From positions 1 through 23,230 of the forward strand of contig CALCJE010000161.1 in assembly GCA_937965665.1 (NCBI GenBank): a stretch of 23,230 bases of DNA, read 5' to 3'. Below the pieces are notes generated by a model. The model ran no database searches. It had not been told where the DNA came from and was given only the letters and a program-made list of their open reading frames with translations. Position numbers and translations under genes: made by a program. Origin of the DNA: an uncultured Bacteroidales bacterium. Lineage in GTDB: Bacteria; Bacteroidota; Bacteroidia; Bacteroidales; UBA4417. Shown in pieces: positions 7,804-15,689 of the stretch (the stretch's first letter is position 1; every line of letters starts with the position of its first letter).

Positions 7804-9288
7804 TTGGGAGTTATAGTAAAGCAATCGGTTAAGGGAACAATATACGTTTATGCAGGGGTTATTCTTGGTTTTATTACCACAGGAATCCTGTTTCCAAGAA
7901 TTTATTCGCCCGAACAGTTTGGATTGCTCAAGATCATACTTGCATATGCCACGATGATAACCCAATTTGGAACCCTTGGCATAAATGGAGTTACCATTCG
8001 ATTATTCCCGTTTTTCCGAAATCCCGAGAAAAAACATCATGGATTTCTCGCTCTTGTGCTGCTGGTTGGGCTTGTAGGTTTCGTTGTTTCCAGCACTTTA
8101 CTGTTAATCTTTAAGCCATTAATCATACAAGTGAGTCTAGAGAAATCGGCGCTGTTTATTAGCTATATCAATTACCTTTTTGTATTAATTTTCTTCCAGA
8201 TCTTTTTTTCAATACTTGATGTATATTACTCAGCCTTGCTTAACAGCACCTTGGGGACCTACCTGAAGGAAGTTTTTCAACGTGTTCTGATAATCATATT
8301 CATCGGATTTTACTTTTTTGATCTGATGAATTTCCATCAATTTGTGCTGGCATATATCGCAGCTTTATCTATACCGACATTTTATATTATAATTTCGTTA
8401 ATAAAGGCCAGGCAGTTTTCGCTTATACCCGATTTTGCATTCCTGAACAAGGAAATGATCCGATCAATACTATCAGTTTCCGTTTTCAGCATACTGAATG
8501 GTTTCTCAATGAATTTCATCCAGAATATCGACACTATCATGATTACCAAAATGGTAGGTCTGGATGGCACCGGTATTTATGGAATATGCTTTTTCTTTGG
8601 TGTGGTGATATCCATGCCATCCAGGTCAATATACAAGATTGCAAATGTTATTTCGGCAGAAGCATGGAAAACAAATGATATGAAGACCATCCGTGATATT
8701 TATGAAAAGAGTTGCCTGACACTTTTCATCATCGGAGGACTCCTTTTCCTTGCACTTTGGGTTAATATCGATAATGTTTTCCGTGTTATCGGGCCCGCAT
8801 ATGCTTCAGGGAAATGGGTAATCTTTTTTATTGGACTTGGAAACCTTATTGACATGGCTACCGGGGCAAACAGCTCAATTTTTGGCACTTCCAGGTATTA
8901 CAGAATACAAACATACCTGCTCATTCTGCTTGTTGTGCTGCTTGTAGCGTCAAATCTTCTGCTGATACCTGCATTTGGCATTACGGGTGCTGCTATAGGC
9001 GGGGCTGCATCACTCAGCATTCTGAACCTGCTCAGGTACCTTTTTCTGCTGTATAAATATCAATTGCAGCCATATAGTATCCGTTTTGTTTATGTATTGA
9101 TAATCGGTATTTTAGCATACCTGGTGGCATCAGTTATACCTGTATTGTCAAACTTTATACTCGACATTATTGTAAGAAGTTCTGTATTGTTTATTCTCTT
9201 CTGCCTCCCGGTATATTTCCTAAAAATATCGGTTGATATTAACCAGAAGGCTGATGAAGTATTGAAAAAACTTAGAATCCTAAAATAG
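7804..9288 (+). CDS. Second Wzx-type flippase (oligosaccharide/lipopolysaccharide export, MOP superfamily)
   Basis: A 494-residue protein with about 12-14 membrane spans. The N terminus MGVIVKQSVKGTIYVYAGVI, followed by a helix and SPEQFGLLKI, resembles Bacteroidetes flippases that begin MGxxxxQSxKGT. That N terminus requires TTG at 7804 as start codon: an in-frame TAA lies at 7789-7791, there is no ATG or GTG between it and 7804, and the next in-frame ATG would remove about 50 residues. A -7 box at 7770-7777 gives a short leader consistent with the TTG start. The next gene begins eight bases after its stop, and the following one five bases after that, forming a three-gene operon. It should move a lipid-linked glycan made with the two downstream enzymes across the inner membrane. 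Confidence 0.87.
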   Translation: MGVIVKQSVKGTIYVYAGVILGFITTGILFPRIYSPEQFGLLKIILAYATMITQFGTLGINGVTIRLFPFFRNPEKKHHGFLALVLLVGLVGFVVSSTLLLIFKPLIIQVSLEKSALFISYINYLFVLIFFQIFFSILDVYYSALLNSTLGTYLKEVFQRVLIIIFIGFYFFDLMNFHQFVLAYIAALSIPTFYIIISLIKARQFSLIPDFAFLNKEMIRSILSVSVFSILNGFSMNFIQNIDTIMITKMVGLDGTGIYGICFFFGVVISMPSRSIYKIANVISAEAWKTNDMKTIRDIYEKSCLTLFIIGGLLFLALWVNIDNVFRVIGPAYASGKWVIFFIGLGNLIDMATGANSSIFGTSRYYRIQTYLLILLVVLLVASNLLLIPAFGITGAAIGGAASLSILNLLRYLFLLYKYQLQPYSIRFVYVLIIGILAYLVASVIPVLSNFILDIIVRSSVLFILFCLPVYFLKISVDINQKADEVLKKLRILK

Positions 9289-9296
9289 CTGCCATT

Positions 9297-10343
9297 ATGG
9301 GGACCAAAAGCAACAAGCAAGGGAAAAAGCGACTGCTGATGCTCACCGATGGCAACTCAGATCAGGCCAGTGCCCGAATAAGGGCTATCCAGTATATTCC
9401 AATGCTTGAAGATGCTGGTTTTGAAATTACCTTCATACCCAGAATTCCGCAAAAAACAGATAATACTTTCATAAAGTATACTTACTTTCCCTTCATCAAA
9501 AGGCTTTTATGGATAAAAAGATATTTTGCACTTTTCTTTCAAAACTGGGATGTTATTTATGTTCAGCGACTTTTACTTCATAAATCTGCATTGCAGAAGG
9601 CCGTCAGCAAAAGCAGGCTGATCTTTGACTTTGATGATGCAATTTTCATCGATAGCCGTAATAACTCATCAGCCTATAAAACTGCAAACATGGTTAAGTA
9701 TGCCGATGAAACCATTGTGAGTACTGACTGGCTGATTGATTTTTGCAGGGAGCATGGAAAAACAGCCATTGTAATTCCAACCCCGGTTGAGACGGATATA
9801 ATTAAACCAAAGGGTATAACAGAAAATAAAATTCCTGTTATAGGCTGGATTGGCTCTGCCTGGACCACCGGTTACCTTGAATTGATAGTGCCTGCCTTAC
9901 AGAAACTAGCATCAGAATACGAGTTTACTTTTTTAACCGTTGGAGCTAAAGCTGAATTTTCGGTAAGAGGCGTTATACACACGAATATTCCGTGGGAACC
10001 AGGCATTGAAACTAAAGCGCTGGCGCAGATAGATATAGGGATTATGCCATTACCCGACGATGATTATGCCAGGGCCAAGGGCGGGTACAAGCTTTACTTA
10101 TACATGGCTGCTGGCTTACCTTGCATTGCCAGCCCGGTAGGTATTAACGCAGCGATTATAAAAGAAGGTGTAAATGGCTTGTTAGCTGCAACTGAAAACC
10201 AATGGTATTCCGCATTAAAAACGCTACTCGATAAACCGGAATTAAGATATAGTATGGGCGAATCAGGCAGAAAACAGGCCGTAGATGAGTATGACCGAAA
10301 AGTTTGTTTCGCCCGACTGATCAGGAAAATAAACAAAGAATAA
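9297..10343 (+). CDS. Glycosyltransferase, GT-B fold (GT4-like)
   Basis: A 348-residue soluble protein. It starts with KRLLMLTDGNSDQASARIR (about 11-29), the N-terminal Rossmann strand and loop. FDFDDAIF at 110-117 is a typical motif in this group. IGWIGS (182-187) opens the C-terminal nucleotide-sugar domain, and the stretch from 261 to 275 (KGGYKLYLYMAAGLP) is the E-x7-E-like donor-binding region, with Lys-Gly-Gly before it. The product is probably a retaining sugar transferase acting on a cytoplasmic lipid-linked intermediate; the sugar is unknown. It lies between a flippase and a methyltransferase with gaps of 8 and 5 bases, so the three genes are almost surely cotranscribed. The basic first ten residues (MGTKSNKQGK) may aid membrane association. 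Confidence 0.87.
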   Translation: MGTKSNKQGKKRLLMLTDGNSDQASARIRAIQYIPMLEDAGFEITFIPRIPQKTDNTFIKYTYFPFIKRLLWIKRYFALFFQNWDVIYVQRLLLHKSALQKAVSKSRLIFDFDDAIFIDSRNNSSAYKTANMVKYADETIVSTDWLIDFCREHGKTAIVIPTPVETDIIKPKGITENKIPVIGWIGSAWTTGYLELIVPALQKLASEYEFTFLTVGAKAEFSVRGVIHTNIPWEPGIETKALAQIDIGIMPLPDDDYARAKGGYKLYLYMAAGLPCIASPVGINAAIIKEGVNGLLAATENQWYSALKTLLDKPELRYSMGESGRKQAVDEYDRKVCFARLIRKINKE

Positions 10344-10348
10344 GAGAA

Positions 10349-10963
10349 ATGAATGAAATCAGCAATATTTTCGACAAGTACCGAATAGACTTCGGGAAGG
10401 TAGTGATTGACCTGGGGTGCGGACCCAGTAAAAAACATGGAATGATTGGTATAGATATTTTACCGTTACCGGGCGTCGACATTGTTGCTAATCTTGAAGA
10501 AGGATTCCCCGACATTCCCGATAATTCTGTCGATGAAATCTATTCAGCTCATTTTTTGGAGCATGTTTTAAATTTCGAGCTGCTGATGTCGGAAATATAT
10601 CGCATTTTAAAACCTGGCGGTATTGCAAAAATAACCGTTCCACATTTTTCAAACCCTTATTACTATTCCGACTATACACATAAACGCTTTTTCGGACTTT
10701 ATTCCTTCGATTATTTTTCGTCAAAACCTACAGGGTACAAACGAACCATACCTGTGTATAACAGCAACTTCAGTTTCGTGATAATTTCGCGGAAACTGGT
10801 TTTTAAATCACCCGGTTTTTTTATTCGGAACCTGATTAAAAAACACGTATGGACCAGGCTATTTAACTCGATAAAATATCTGCAAGCCTTGTACGAAGAT
10901 GCTTTTACAGGTGTTATTCCATGCTATGAGGTTGTGTTTTATATAAGACCTGATAAAAACTGA
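10349..10963 (+). CDS. Class I SAM-dependent methyltransferase
   Basis: A 204-residue protein. DLGCG (21-25) is the SAM-binding loop, GIDI (34-37) the acidic end of strand 2, HFLEH (68-72) and LKPGG (87-91) the later Methyltransf_11 motifs. The segment after LKPGG (VPHFSNPYYYSDYTHKRFF) is common in methyltransferases found in glycan clusters. I start at the ATG at 10349; the frame is open to a TTG at 10304, but that would overlap the upstream gene by 40 bases. It is the last gene of the flippase-glycosyltransferase-methyltransferase operon and may methylate a sugar or the end of a glycan chain. Its TGA abuts the stop of the convergent glycosyltransferase with no base between, the two forming the palindrome TGATCA. 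Confidence 0.87.
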   Translation: MNEISNIFDKYRIDFGKVVIDLGCGPSKKHGMIGIDILPLPGVDIVANLEEGFPDIPDNSVDEIYSAHFLEHVLNFELLMSEIYRILKPGGIAKITVPHFSNPYYYSDYTHKRFFGLYSFDYFSSKPTGYKRTIPVYNSNFSFVIISRKLVFKSPGFFIRNLIKKHVWTRLFNSIKYLQALYEDAFTGVIPCYEVVFYIRPDKN

Positions 10964-11959
10964 TCAAAGTAAATCCCATAGCCTAATTCTCCTGATCTCA
11001 GGATTATATTTTTTGATAATCCTATCGCGCGATAGATGTCGAAGTTTGCTGTTATTATGATTTTCCCTGGTAAATTCTGCTAAAATATTAACATCCCAAC
11101 TTTGGGTAACTAATCCCGTATCACCTACGGCATCCTCAATGTCGCCTACATCTGTTCCAATTGGAATACAACCACATAACATGGCTTCGCACAACGAATT
11201 AGGCAATCCTTCACTACGCGAAAACTGTGCATAAAATGAAGCTTCCTGGTAATAAGCGGGAAGTTTTTCGTAAGTCACACCCGGCAAAAGTACCAGATTC
11301 GCAGGAACGGGCTCAAAGAAGACTCGGAACGATTCGGATACTCCTATGATAGTAAATTTAAAATCGGGCATAGCAACAGCAAGCTCCCGAAAACGGTCAA
11401 GTCCTTTAATCATTGCTCGTTGCCGGTTAGCCACTGAAGCAACTGTAAGTATGCTTTTCGGCCGCTCAGCATAACCGGAATCAAACTTTTCATAATCAGT
11501 CGATGTTGGCAGTACTTCTACGTTTGCTCTTGGCGCTATTGAACTGATCTTTTGCACTAAAGCTTTAGCAACCGGAAAGCACAGGGTCGCATTAACTAAA
11601 GTATTTCTGGCAAAAAACTTTCGGATCGGGCGGTTGAATGATCCATAGTTAAACTCAGGCAAATAATTGACATCATACCCTCCAACTACCACGAATGATT
11701 TTTTATTGAAAATTCGGGCAAATAAAACCGGTAACAGAGAATGATAATCAGCAAACCAGATATAAACAGCATCGTATTTCATTACATGAAAAGTAAGATA
11801 AAAACACTGCTTAATAATTTCTTTTGCAGTTGCTGCAAATCCCTTAACTGCATGAAACTGGTATTGATGCACCTTGTACGCTGATGAAAGGATTTGATAG
11901 TCCTTTTCAACAAAGGAGGAAAAATTAGTATAGACCAATAATACTTTCTTTTTATCCAT
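10964..11959 (-). CDS. Glycosyltransferase, GT-B fold (GT4-like)
   Basis: A 331-residue protein from the ATG at 11959 (MDKKKVLLVYTNFSSF); the frame is open to TTG at 11998, which I reject because it adds 13 unlike residues. A possible membrane-associated helix follows near 45-60, then VVVGGYDV (about 90-97). SEGLPNSLCEAMLCGCIPIG (249-268) is the classic E-x7-E donor-binding motif of GT4 enzymes. The domain order is normal for the family but the N-terminal domain is short. It lies 41 bases downstream of the YihY/BrkB gene on the same strand, so it may share that transcript. Donor and acceptor are unknown. Confidence 0.86.
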   Translation of the reverse strand: MDKKKVLLVYTNFSSFVEKDYQILSSAYKVHQYQFHAVKGFAATAKEIIKQCFYLTFHVMKYDAVYIWFADYHSLLPVLFARIFNKKSFVVVGGYDVNYLPEFNYGSFNRPIRKFFARNTLVNATLCFPVAKALVQKISSIAPRANVEVLPTSTDYEKFDSGYAERPKSILTVASVANRQRAMIKGLDRFRELAVAMPDFKFTIIGVSESFRVFFEPVPANLVLLPGVTYEKLPAYYQEASFYAQFSRSEGLPNSLCEAMLCGCIPIGTDVGDIEDAVGDTGLVTQSWDVNILAEFTRENHNNSKLRHLSRDRIIKKYNPEIRRIRLWDLL

Positions 11960-12000
11960 ATTAATTCGGGCCGGAATTTGCAGTTCCCGGTTGTTCAAGG

Positions 12001-13002
12001 CTATTTGCGTTCTTCTGATATTTTGAGTCGTTTCAACTGCACTGGCTTTACATGCCTCATTTTTGCCTTCTGTATGCTCACATTCAGTTCAAATCCAATC
12101 AATATGATCATGGCGTTGAAATATATCCATACCATGACAATGATCAGCGTGCCGATGGACCCGTACAATGTATTGTAGCGGGATATGCTATTAACATAAT
12201 AATTAAAGCCTACGGATGCCATCACGGTTAGTACAGTTGATAAGGTGCTGCCCGCCGAAATAAAACGGAATCTCGATTGGGCCGCAGGCGCCAGGTAATA
12301 CAAAAACGAAAAGGCAAAGAACAACAGGGCTGATGATACTATCCACTTTCCGGCAATGATGAGGTAATAACTGAAACTTACACGCAGCATACCGTGTTTT
12401 ACCAGGAACGAAAGCGCTACCGGGCCAAGTGTGATAAGTACGATGGCTACAATCACCAGTAATGAAAGTATAAAAACCAGGAAAATGGAAATGAGGCGTT
12501 GCTTGATCCATGAGCGGGATTCGATGGTATGCCGCGTTTGATTGAATGCCTCTATCAGACTATGTATGCCATTGGTGGAGAAATACATGGCCATGATGAA
12601 ACCGATTGACAATAGTCCGCCATGAGGCCGCTTTACAATATCGAACAAGGTTTCTTCAACTGCATCAAAAGCTTTCTTGGGAATAAAATTCTGTAGCATC
12701 TCCAGCAGGTTATCCTGGAATCCTGCAATGGGAATATACGGGATAATGGTAAAAAAGAAGATAATGGCCGGAAACAAAGCTAGGAACAGGTTGTACGAAA
12801 ATGCGGCAGCCCGCATCGAAAGTGCTCCTTTCTGTATTCCCCTGACAAAAAACACCGCCACATCATATACCGGCATCCCGTCAAAACCAGGAATCACTAG
12901 CTTTCGCAGTAATTTTTCCGTTGATTTTACCAGATTACTTTCCAACAGCAGTTTTTGCCTTCTCCTAAAATAACGATTTAGCTTATCTGATAAATTTGTC
13001 AT
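12001..13002 (-). CDS. YihY/BrkB (UPF0761) family inner-membrane protein
   Basis: A 333-residue protein from the ATG at 13002 (MTNLSDKLNRYF). The signature AAAFSYNLFLALFPAIIFFF follows about 70 residues in, then HSLIEAFNQT and four more spans, with the last one reading LIIVMVWIYFNAMIILIGFE. Six membrane segments in all match the family, once wrongly called ribonuclease BN. Members are inner-membrane proteins of uncertain function, proposed as transporters or in envelope maintenance. The frame extends upstream through an ATG at 13089 to a TTG at 13101, but the extra residues do not resemble the family and the basic stretch RRRQK fits a near-terminal position, so the start is uncertain by up to 29 codons. 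A glycosyltransferase follows 41 bases downstream. Confidence 0.88.
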   Translation of the reverse strand: MTNLSDKLNRYFRRRQKLLLESNLVKSTEKLLRKLVIPGFDGMPVYDVAVFFVRGIQKGALSMRAAAFSYNLFLALFPAIIFFFTIIPYIPIAGFQDNLLEMLQNFIPKKAFDAVEETLFDIVKRPHGGLLSIGFIMAMYFSTNGIHSLIEAFNQTRHTIESRSWIKQRLISIFLVFILSLLVIVAIVLITLGPVALSFLVKHGMLRVSFSYYLIIAGKWIVSSALLFFAFSFLYYLAPAAQSRFRFISAGSTLSTVLTVMASVGFNYYVNSISRYNTLYGSIGTLIIVMVWIYFNAMIILIGFELNVSIQKAKMRHVKPVQLKRLKISEERK

Positions 13003-13101
13003 TGAACTCTTTAACTTTTTCGTAGCAATTTCGATCTGAAATACCAGGCATTCAGGCAATAAGATTACATATGTTGAGCTGGAATCCATTGAAAATAGCA
13101 A

Positions 13102-13117
13102 CCCTGCTCAAACAGGG
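13102..13117 (-). terminator. Weak hairpin after nadC, possible terminator
   Basis: CCCTG (13102-13106) pairs with CAGGG (13113-13117) around a 6-base loop. On the minus strand it lies about 35 bases after the nadC stop and is followed by TTGCTATTTTC, a poor T-tract. It may weakly separate nadC from the YihY/BrkB gene. Confidence 0.3.
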
Positions 13118-13152
13118 GTCCTTTTACGGCACCACAAATTTGCCTTAAAGCA

Positions 13153-13989
13153 CTATTTTACTGCTTTTAAACTGAGATCCAAACTATTGATGTGATGCGT
13201 CAATGCACCAACGGATATAAAATCCACGCCGCATTCAGCATACTGCCTGATGGTTTGAAGCGTAATGCCACCCGAGGCTTCAGTTTCGTATGCTGATCCG
13301 ATAAGATTTACAGCCTGACGTAAATTCTCAAATGAAAAATTGTCGAGCATGATGCGGTTAACACCCCCATGATCGAGAACCTGGTTTAATTCGTCGAGGT
13401 TTCTGACTTCTATTTCAACCGCAAGCCGGAGACCCTTGTGATGCATATATTCGTGACAGGCAGTAATGGCTTTTGATATACCTCCGGCAAAATCAACATG
13501 GTTGTCCTTAATCAGGATCATATCATAAAGACCAAACCGGTGGTTAAATCCACCGCCCATGCGGACTGCCATTTTTTCGAATTCACGAAGCAAAGGCGTT
13601 GTTTTGCGCGTATCGAGAATGCGTGTTGGTAATCCTGCTATGGCATCGACCATAAGCCTTGTTTGTGTGGCAATGCCACTCATCCGTTGCATAAAATTAA
13701 GAGCAGTACGTTCAGCTGTTAACAGGGCTATGGAAGGCCCGGCAACTTCGAAAGCTACATCTCCGCGTTTTACCCTACTTCCATCTTCGATGAATTGTTC
13801 CATCTGAATCCGGTCGTCAGTATGAAAAAAGACTTTTCGGGCGATATCAACCCCGGCAAGTATACCGTCCTCTTTAACCAGTAAGCGGGCTTTACCATTT
13901 GCATTAGCTGGAATGGTAGAAAGGGATGTATGATCGCCTTCGCCAATGTCTTCGCGAAGGGCTTTTACAATAATCTCATCAATAGTCAC
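13153..13989 (-). CDS. nadC: Quinolinate phosphoribosyltransferase (nicotinate-nucleotide pyrophosphorylase, carboxylating)
   Basis: A 278-residue cytosolic enzyme of NAD synthesis that condenses quinolinate with phosphoribosyl pyrophosphate and releases CO2, giving nicotinate mononucleotide. Motifs in order: LREDIGEGDHTS (11-22), ERTALNFMQRMSGIAT (93-108), LDTRKTTP (125-132), KMAVRMGGGFNHRFGL (139-154), ILIKDNHV (158-165), VEIEVRN, IMLDNFS and EASGGIT near the C terminus. Arg, Lys and His residues expected to bind quinolinate are in the DTRKT and GGGFNHR motifs. The length is normal and the ATG at 13989 gives the usual N terminus. A DUF4783 gene lies 23 bases upstream on the same strand and probably shares its promoter. 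nadA and nadB are not in this window. Confidence 0.96.
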   Translation of the reverse strand: MTIDEIIVKALREDIGEGDHTSLSTIPANANGKARLLVKEDGILAGVDIARKVFFHTDDRIQMEQFIEDGSRVKRGDVAFEVAGPSIALLTAERTALNFMQRMSGIATQTRLMVDAIAGLPTRILDTRKTTPLLREFEKMAVRMGGGFNHRFGLYDMILIKDNHVDFAGGISKAITACHEYMHHKGLRLAVEIEVRNLDELNQVLDHGGVNRIMLDNFSFENLRQAVNLIGSAYETEASGGITLQTIRQYAECGVDFISVGALTHHINSLDLSLKAVK

Positions 13990-14012
13990 GGCAGGGAAAA
14001 TATTTGGATTAA

Positions 14013-14420
14013 TCAGTCGGCTTCGAAACGCATTTGCTGTATCAGCAATTGATTATTAACGGGTTTCAGAAGTATATAAACATTGAGTGTTTCAGTTTTG
14101 GTTTTGTAAGTGCCAATCAGAAATTGAGCGCCACCTGCCGAATTACCCTTTTGATTCACAGAAAATGAAACTGGTGCAGATTTTGCAAAGAAGTTCTTCA
14201 TGATCATCTCACCCTGTGCTTTGCTGAATGCACCATCGTTGCCGGGAAGTACAATTTCGAGTGATGAATTGAAATATTTTGCCAACTCCGCTGAATTCCC
14301 GGCCCTGATTGCAGTTGTTATGTTTTCAACAACCCCGGGAGGTGCAACAGCCAAAATTGTACTGCCCGAAAACAGAAATACTGACACACAGAAGGTTAGA
14401 ATTCGAATCGTTTTTTTCAT
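14013..14420 (-). CDS. DUF4783 family exported protein
   Basis: A 135-residue protein starting MKKTIRILTFCVSVFLFSGS, a clear Sec signal peptide likely cut near residue 25, followed by a compact alpha+beta domain resembling the NTF2-like fold. The sequence IRAGNSAELAKYFNSSLEI and the end of the domain (LLIQQMRFE) fit the Bacteroidetes family DUF4783, whose function is unknown. The ATG at 14420 is preferred over a GTG at 14423. It precedes nadC by 23 bases; I infer cotranscription but see no functional link, since an exported protein is not expected to act in NAD synthesis. It may be periplasmic or surface-associated. No lipobox is present. Confidence 0.82.
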   Translation of the reverse strand: MKKTIRILTFCVSVFLFSGSTILAVAPPGVVENITTAIRAGNSAELAKYFNSSLEIVLPGNDGAFSKAQGEMIMKNFFAKSAPVSFSVNQKGNSAGGAQFLIGTYKTKTETLNVYILLKPVNNQLLIQQMRFEAD

Positions 14421-14441
14421 CACCTGAATTTATCAACACTG

Positions 14442-14449
14442 TAAAGATA
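14442..14449 (-). promoter_or_regulatory. Candidate -7 box for the DUF4783-nadC operon
   Basis: On the minus strand TATCTTTA (14449-14442) has one mismatch to TAnnTTTG. It lies about 21 bases before the ATG at 14420. No TTG stands at the expected -33 distance, so the assignment is tentative. The surrounding sequence is A+T rich. Confidence 0.35.
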
Positions 14450-14509
14450 CAAAAATCAATCCAAAAAATTCTATTCTGATTTTTTATACGCTTTTATTTG
14501 GAGTGTCAG

Positions 14510-14517
14510 TATCTTTG
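14510..14517 (+). promoter_or_regulatory. Candidate -7 box for the rlmH-rdgB operon
   Basis: TATCTTTG at 14510-14517 is a perfect TAnnTTTG. No TTG occurs 17-23 bases upstream; the nearest, at 14498-14500, is only 9 bases away. Transcription from here would leave a leader of about 60 bases before rlmH. Confidence 0.4.
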
Positions 14518-14584
14518 AAACTTCTAATCTCCGCATCAACCATATCCATAGGAATTCATAATTTTAACCCAAGTACCTGTTTAT

Positions 14585-15058
14585 ATGAATATTACGCTAC
14601 TTATGATTGGCAATACATCCGAAGCCTTTGTTCGCGACGGATATGAAGTATTCCTGAAGCGGCTGAAACACTACATCAAAGTAAAGGAAGTAATTATTCC
14701 TGACCTCAAAGAGCGAAAACACCTGAACCCGGAACAGGTGAAAGAAAAGGAAGCAATTTTAATACTCGATAAATTATCAACCTCGAACTACACTGTATTG
14801 CTCGACGAGCGCGGCAAAGAATTCAGTTCGGTTGAATTTGCAGGATTTCTGCAAAAAACCATGAATGCCGGAACCCGGGAAATGTTTTTTGTGATCGGCG
14901 GCGCTTATGGCGTTGCCGAGAGCATTAAACAAAAAGCAGATCTCACGGTTTCGCTTTCGCGGATGACCTTTACTCACCAGTTTATCAGGCTTTTGTTCGC
15001 CGAACAGTTGTACCGCGCCATGACTATCCTTAAAAATGAACCATACCATAATGAATAA
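14585..15058 (+). CDS. rlmH: 23S rRNA (pseudouridine1915-N3)-methyltransferase
   Basis: A 157-residue SPOUT-class methyltransferase, close to the 155 residues of the E. coli protein. FVIGGAYG (102-109) forms the SAM-binding knot, LSRMTFTHQFIRLLFAEQLYRA (124-145, of which LSRMTFTH is key) lines the site, and PYH near the end (153-155) is the conserved C-terminal motif. RlmH methylates pseudouridine 1915 in helix 69 of 23S rRNA in assembled 70S ribosomes. The ATG at 14585 gives the family N terminus MNITLLMIGN. The stop lies three bases before the next gene, so the two are cotranscribed. No truncation or odd residue was seen. Confidence 0.95.
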   Translation: MNITLLMIGNTSEAFVRDGYEVFLKRLKHYIKVKEVIIPDLKERKHLNPEQVKEKEAILILDKLSTSNYTVLLDERGKEFSSVEFAGFLQKTMNAGTREMFFVIGGAYGVAESIKQKADLTVSLSRMTFTHQFIRLLFAEQLYRAMTILKNEPYHNE

Positions 15059-15061
15059 CTT

Positions 15062-15646
15062 ATGAAGCATGAACTGATTATTGCCACCAACAACGCGCAT
15101 AAACTCCAGGAAATACAACCGCTAATTTCTGACCATTTTGATATCAAAACCCTGAAAGAGATTGGCTGCAACGATGATATACCCGAAACTGCAGATACGC
15201 TAGAAGGAAATGCGCTGCTGAAAGCGCGCTATATTTTCGACAAATATGGTTTCGACTGTTTTGCCGATGATACCGGTCTCGAAATAGAAGCGCTCAACGG
15301 CCGGCCCGGGGTGTTTTCAGCACGCTATGCTACTGACGGACACGACTTTGAAGCAAATATTGATAAAGTTCTGGGCGAGTTGGATGGCATTGATAACCGC
15401 AAGGCCAGGTTCCGGACGGTGATTGCGTTGATCCTGGATGGGAAAGTATCCTATTTCGAAGGCATCGTCAACGGAAAAATTATTACAACAAGAAGAGGAA
15501 GCGAAGGCTTTGGTTACGACCCGGTTTTCGTCCCCGAAGGTTTTACCCAGACATTTGCCGAGATGCCACTCGCTGAAAAGAACAAAATCAGCCATCGTGC
15601 CCGGGCAGTAGCCAGGCTGGTCGAATTTTTGAATACCAAGAAATAG
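15062..15646 (+). CDS. rdgB: RdgB/HAM1 family non-canonical purine NTP pyrophosphatase
   Basis: A 194-residue enzyme that hydrolyses dITP, XTP and similar deaminated purine nucleotides to monophosphates, preventing their entry into DNA and RNA. Signature motifs are ATNNAHKLQEI (8-18), ADDTGLEIEALNGRPGVFSARYA (68-90, of which ADDTGLE holds the catalytic Asp), GSEGFGYDPVF (146-156) and ISHRARA (176-182). All are intact and length is normal. It starts three bases after rlmH, in one transcript, and the operon ends in a bidirectional terminator. The pairing with rlmH is of housekeeping type and gives no further functional hint. Confidence 0.95.
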   Translation: MKHELIIATNNAHKLQEIQPLISDHFDIKTLKEIGCNDDIPETADTLEGNALLKARYIFDKYGFDCFADDTGLEIEALNGRPGVFSARYATDGHDFEANIDKVLGELDGIDNRKARFRTVIALILDGKVSYFEGIVNGKIITTRRGSEGFGYDPVFVPEGFTQTFAEMPLAEKNKISHRARAVARLVEFLNTKK

Positions 15647-15651
15647 ATAAA

Positions 15652-15687
15652 AAAAGCGCTGGTCAAAAAATCAGCGCTTTTCATACT
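15652..15687. terminator. Bidirectional terminator between rdgB and ddl
   Basis: A perfect 10-bp stem, AAAAGCGCTG (15652-15661) with CAGCGCTTTT (15672-15681) and a 10-base loop, has A/T tracts on both sides. It ends the rlmH-rdgB transcript on the plus strand and the ddl transcript on the minus strand. Confidence 0.88.
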
Positions 15688-15689
15688 TT

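Noticed and set aside
10304..10348. Upstream TTG start for the methyltransferase
   Set aside because: It would overlap the preceding gene by 40 bases and add residues unlike the family; ATG at 10349 lies five bases after that gene's stop.
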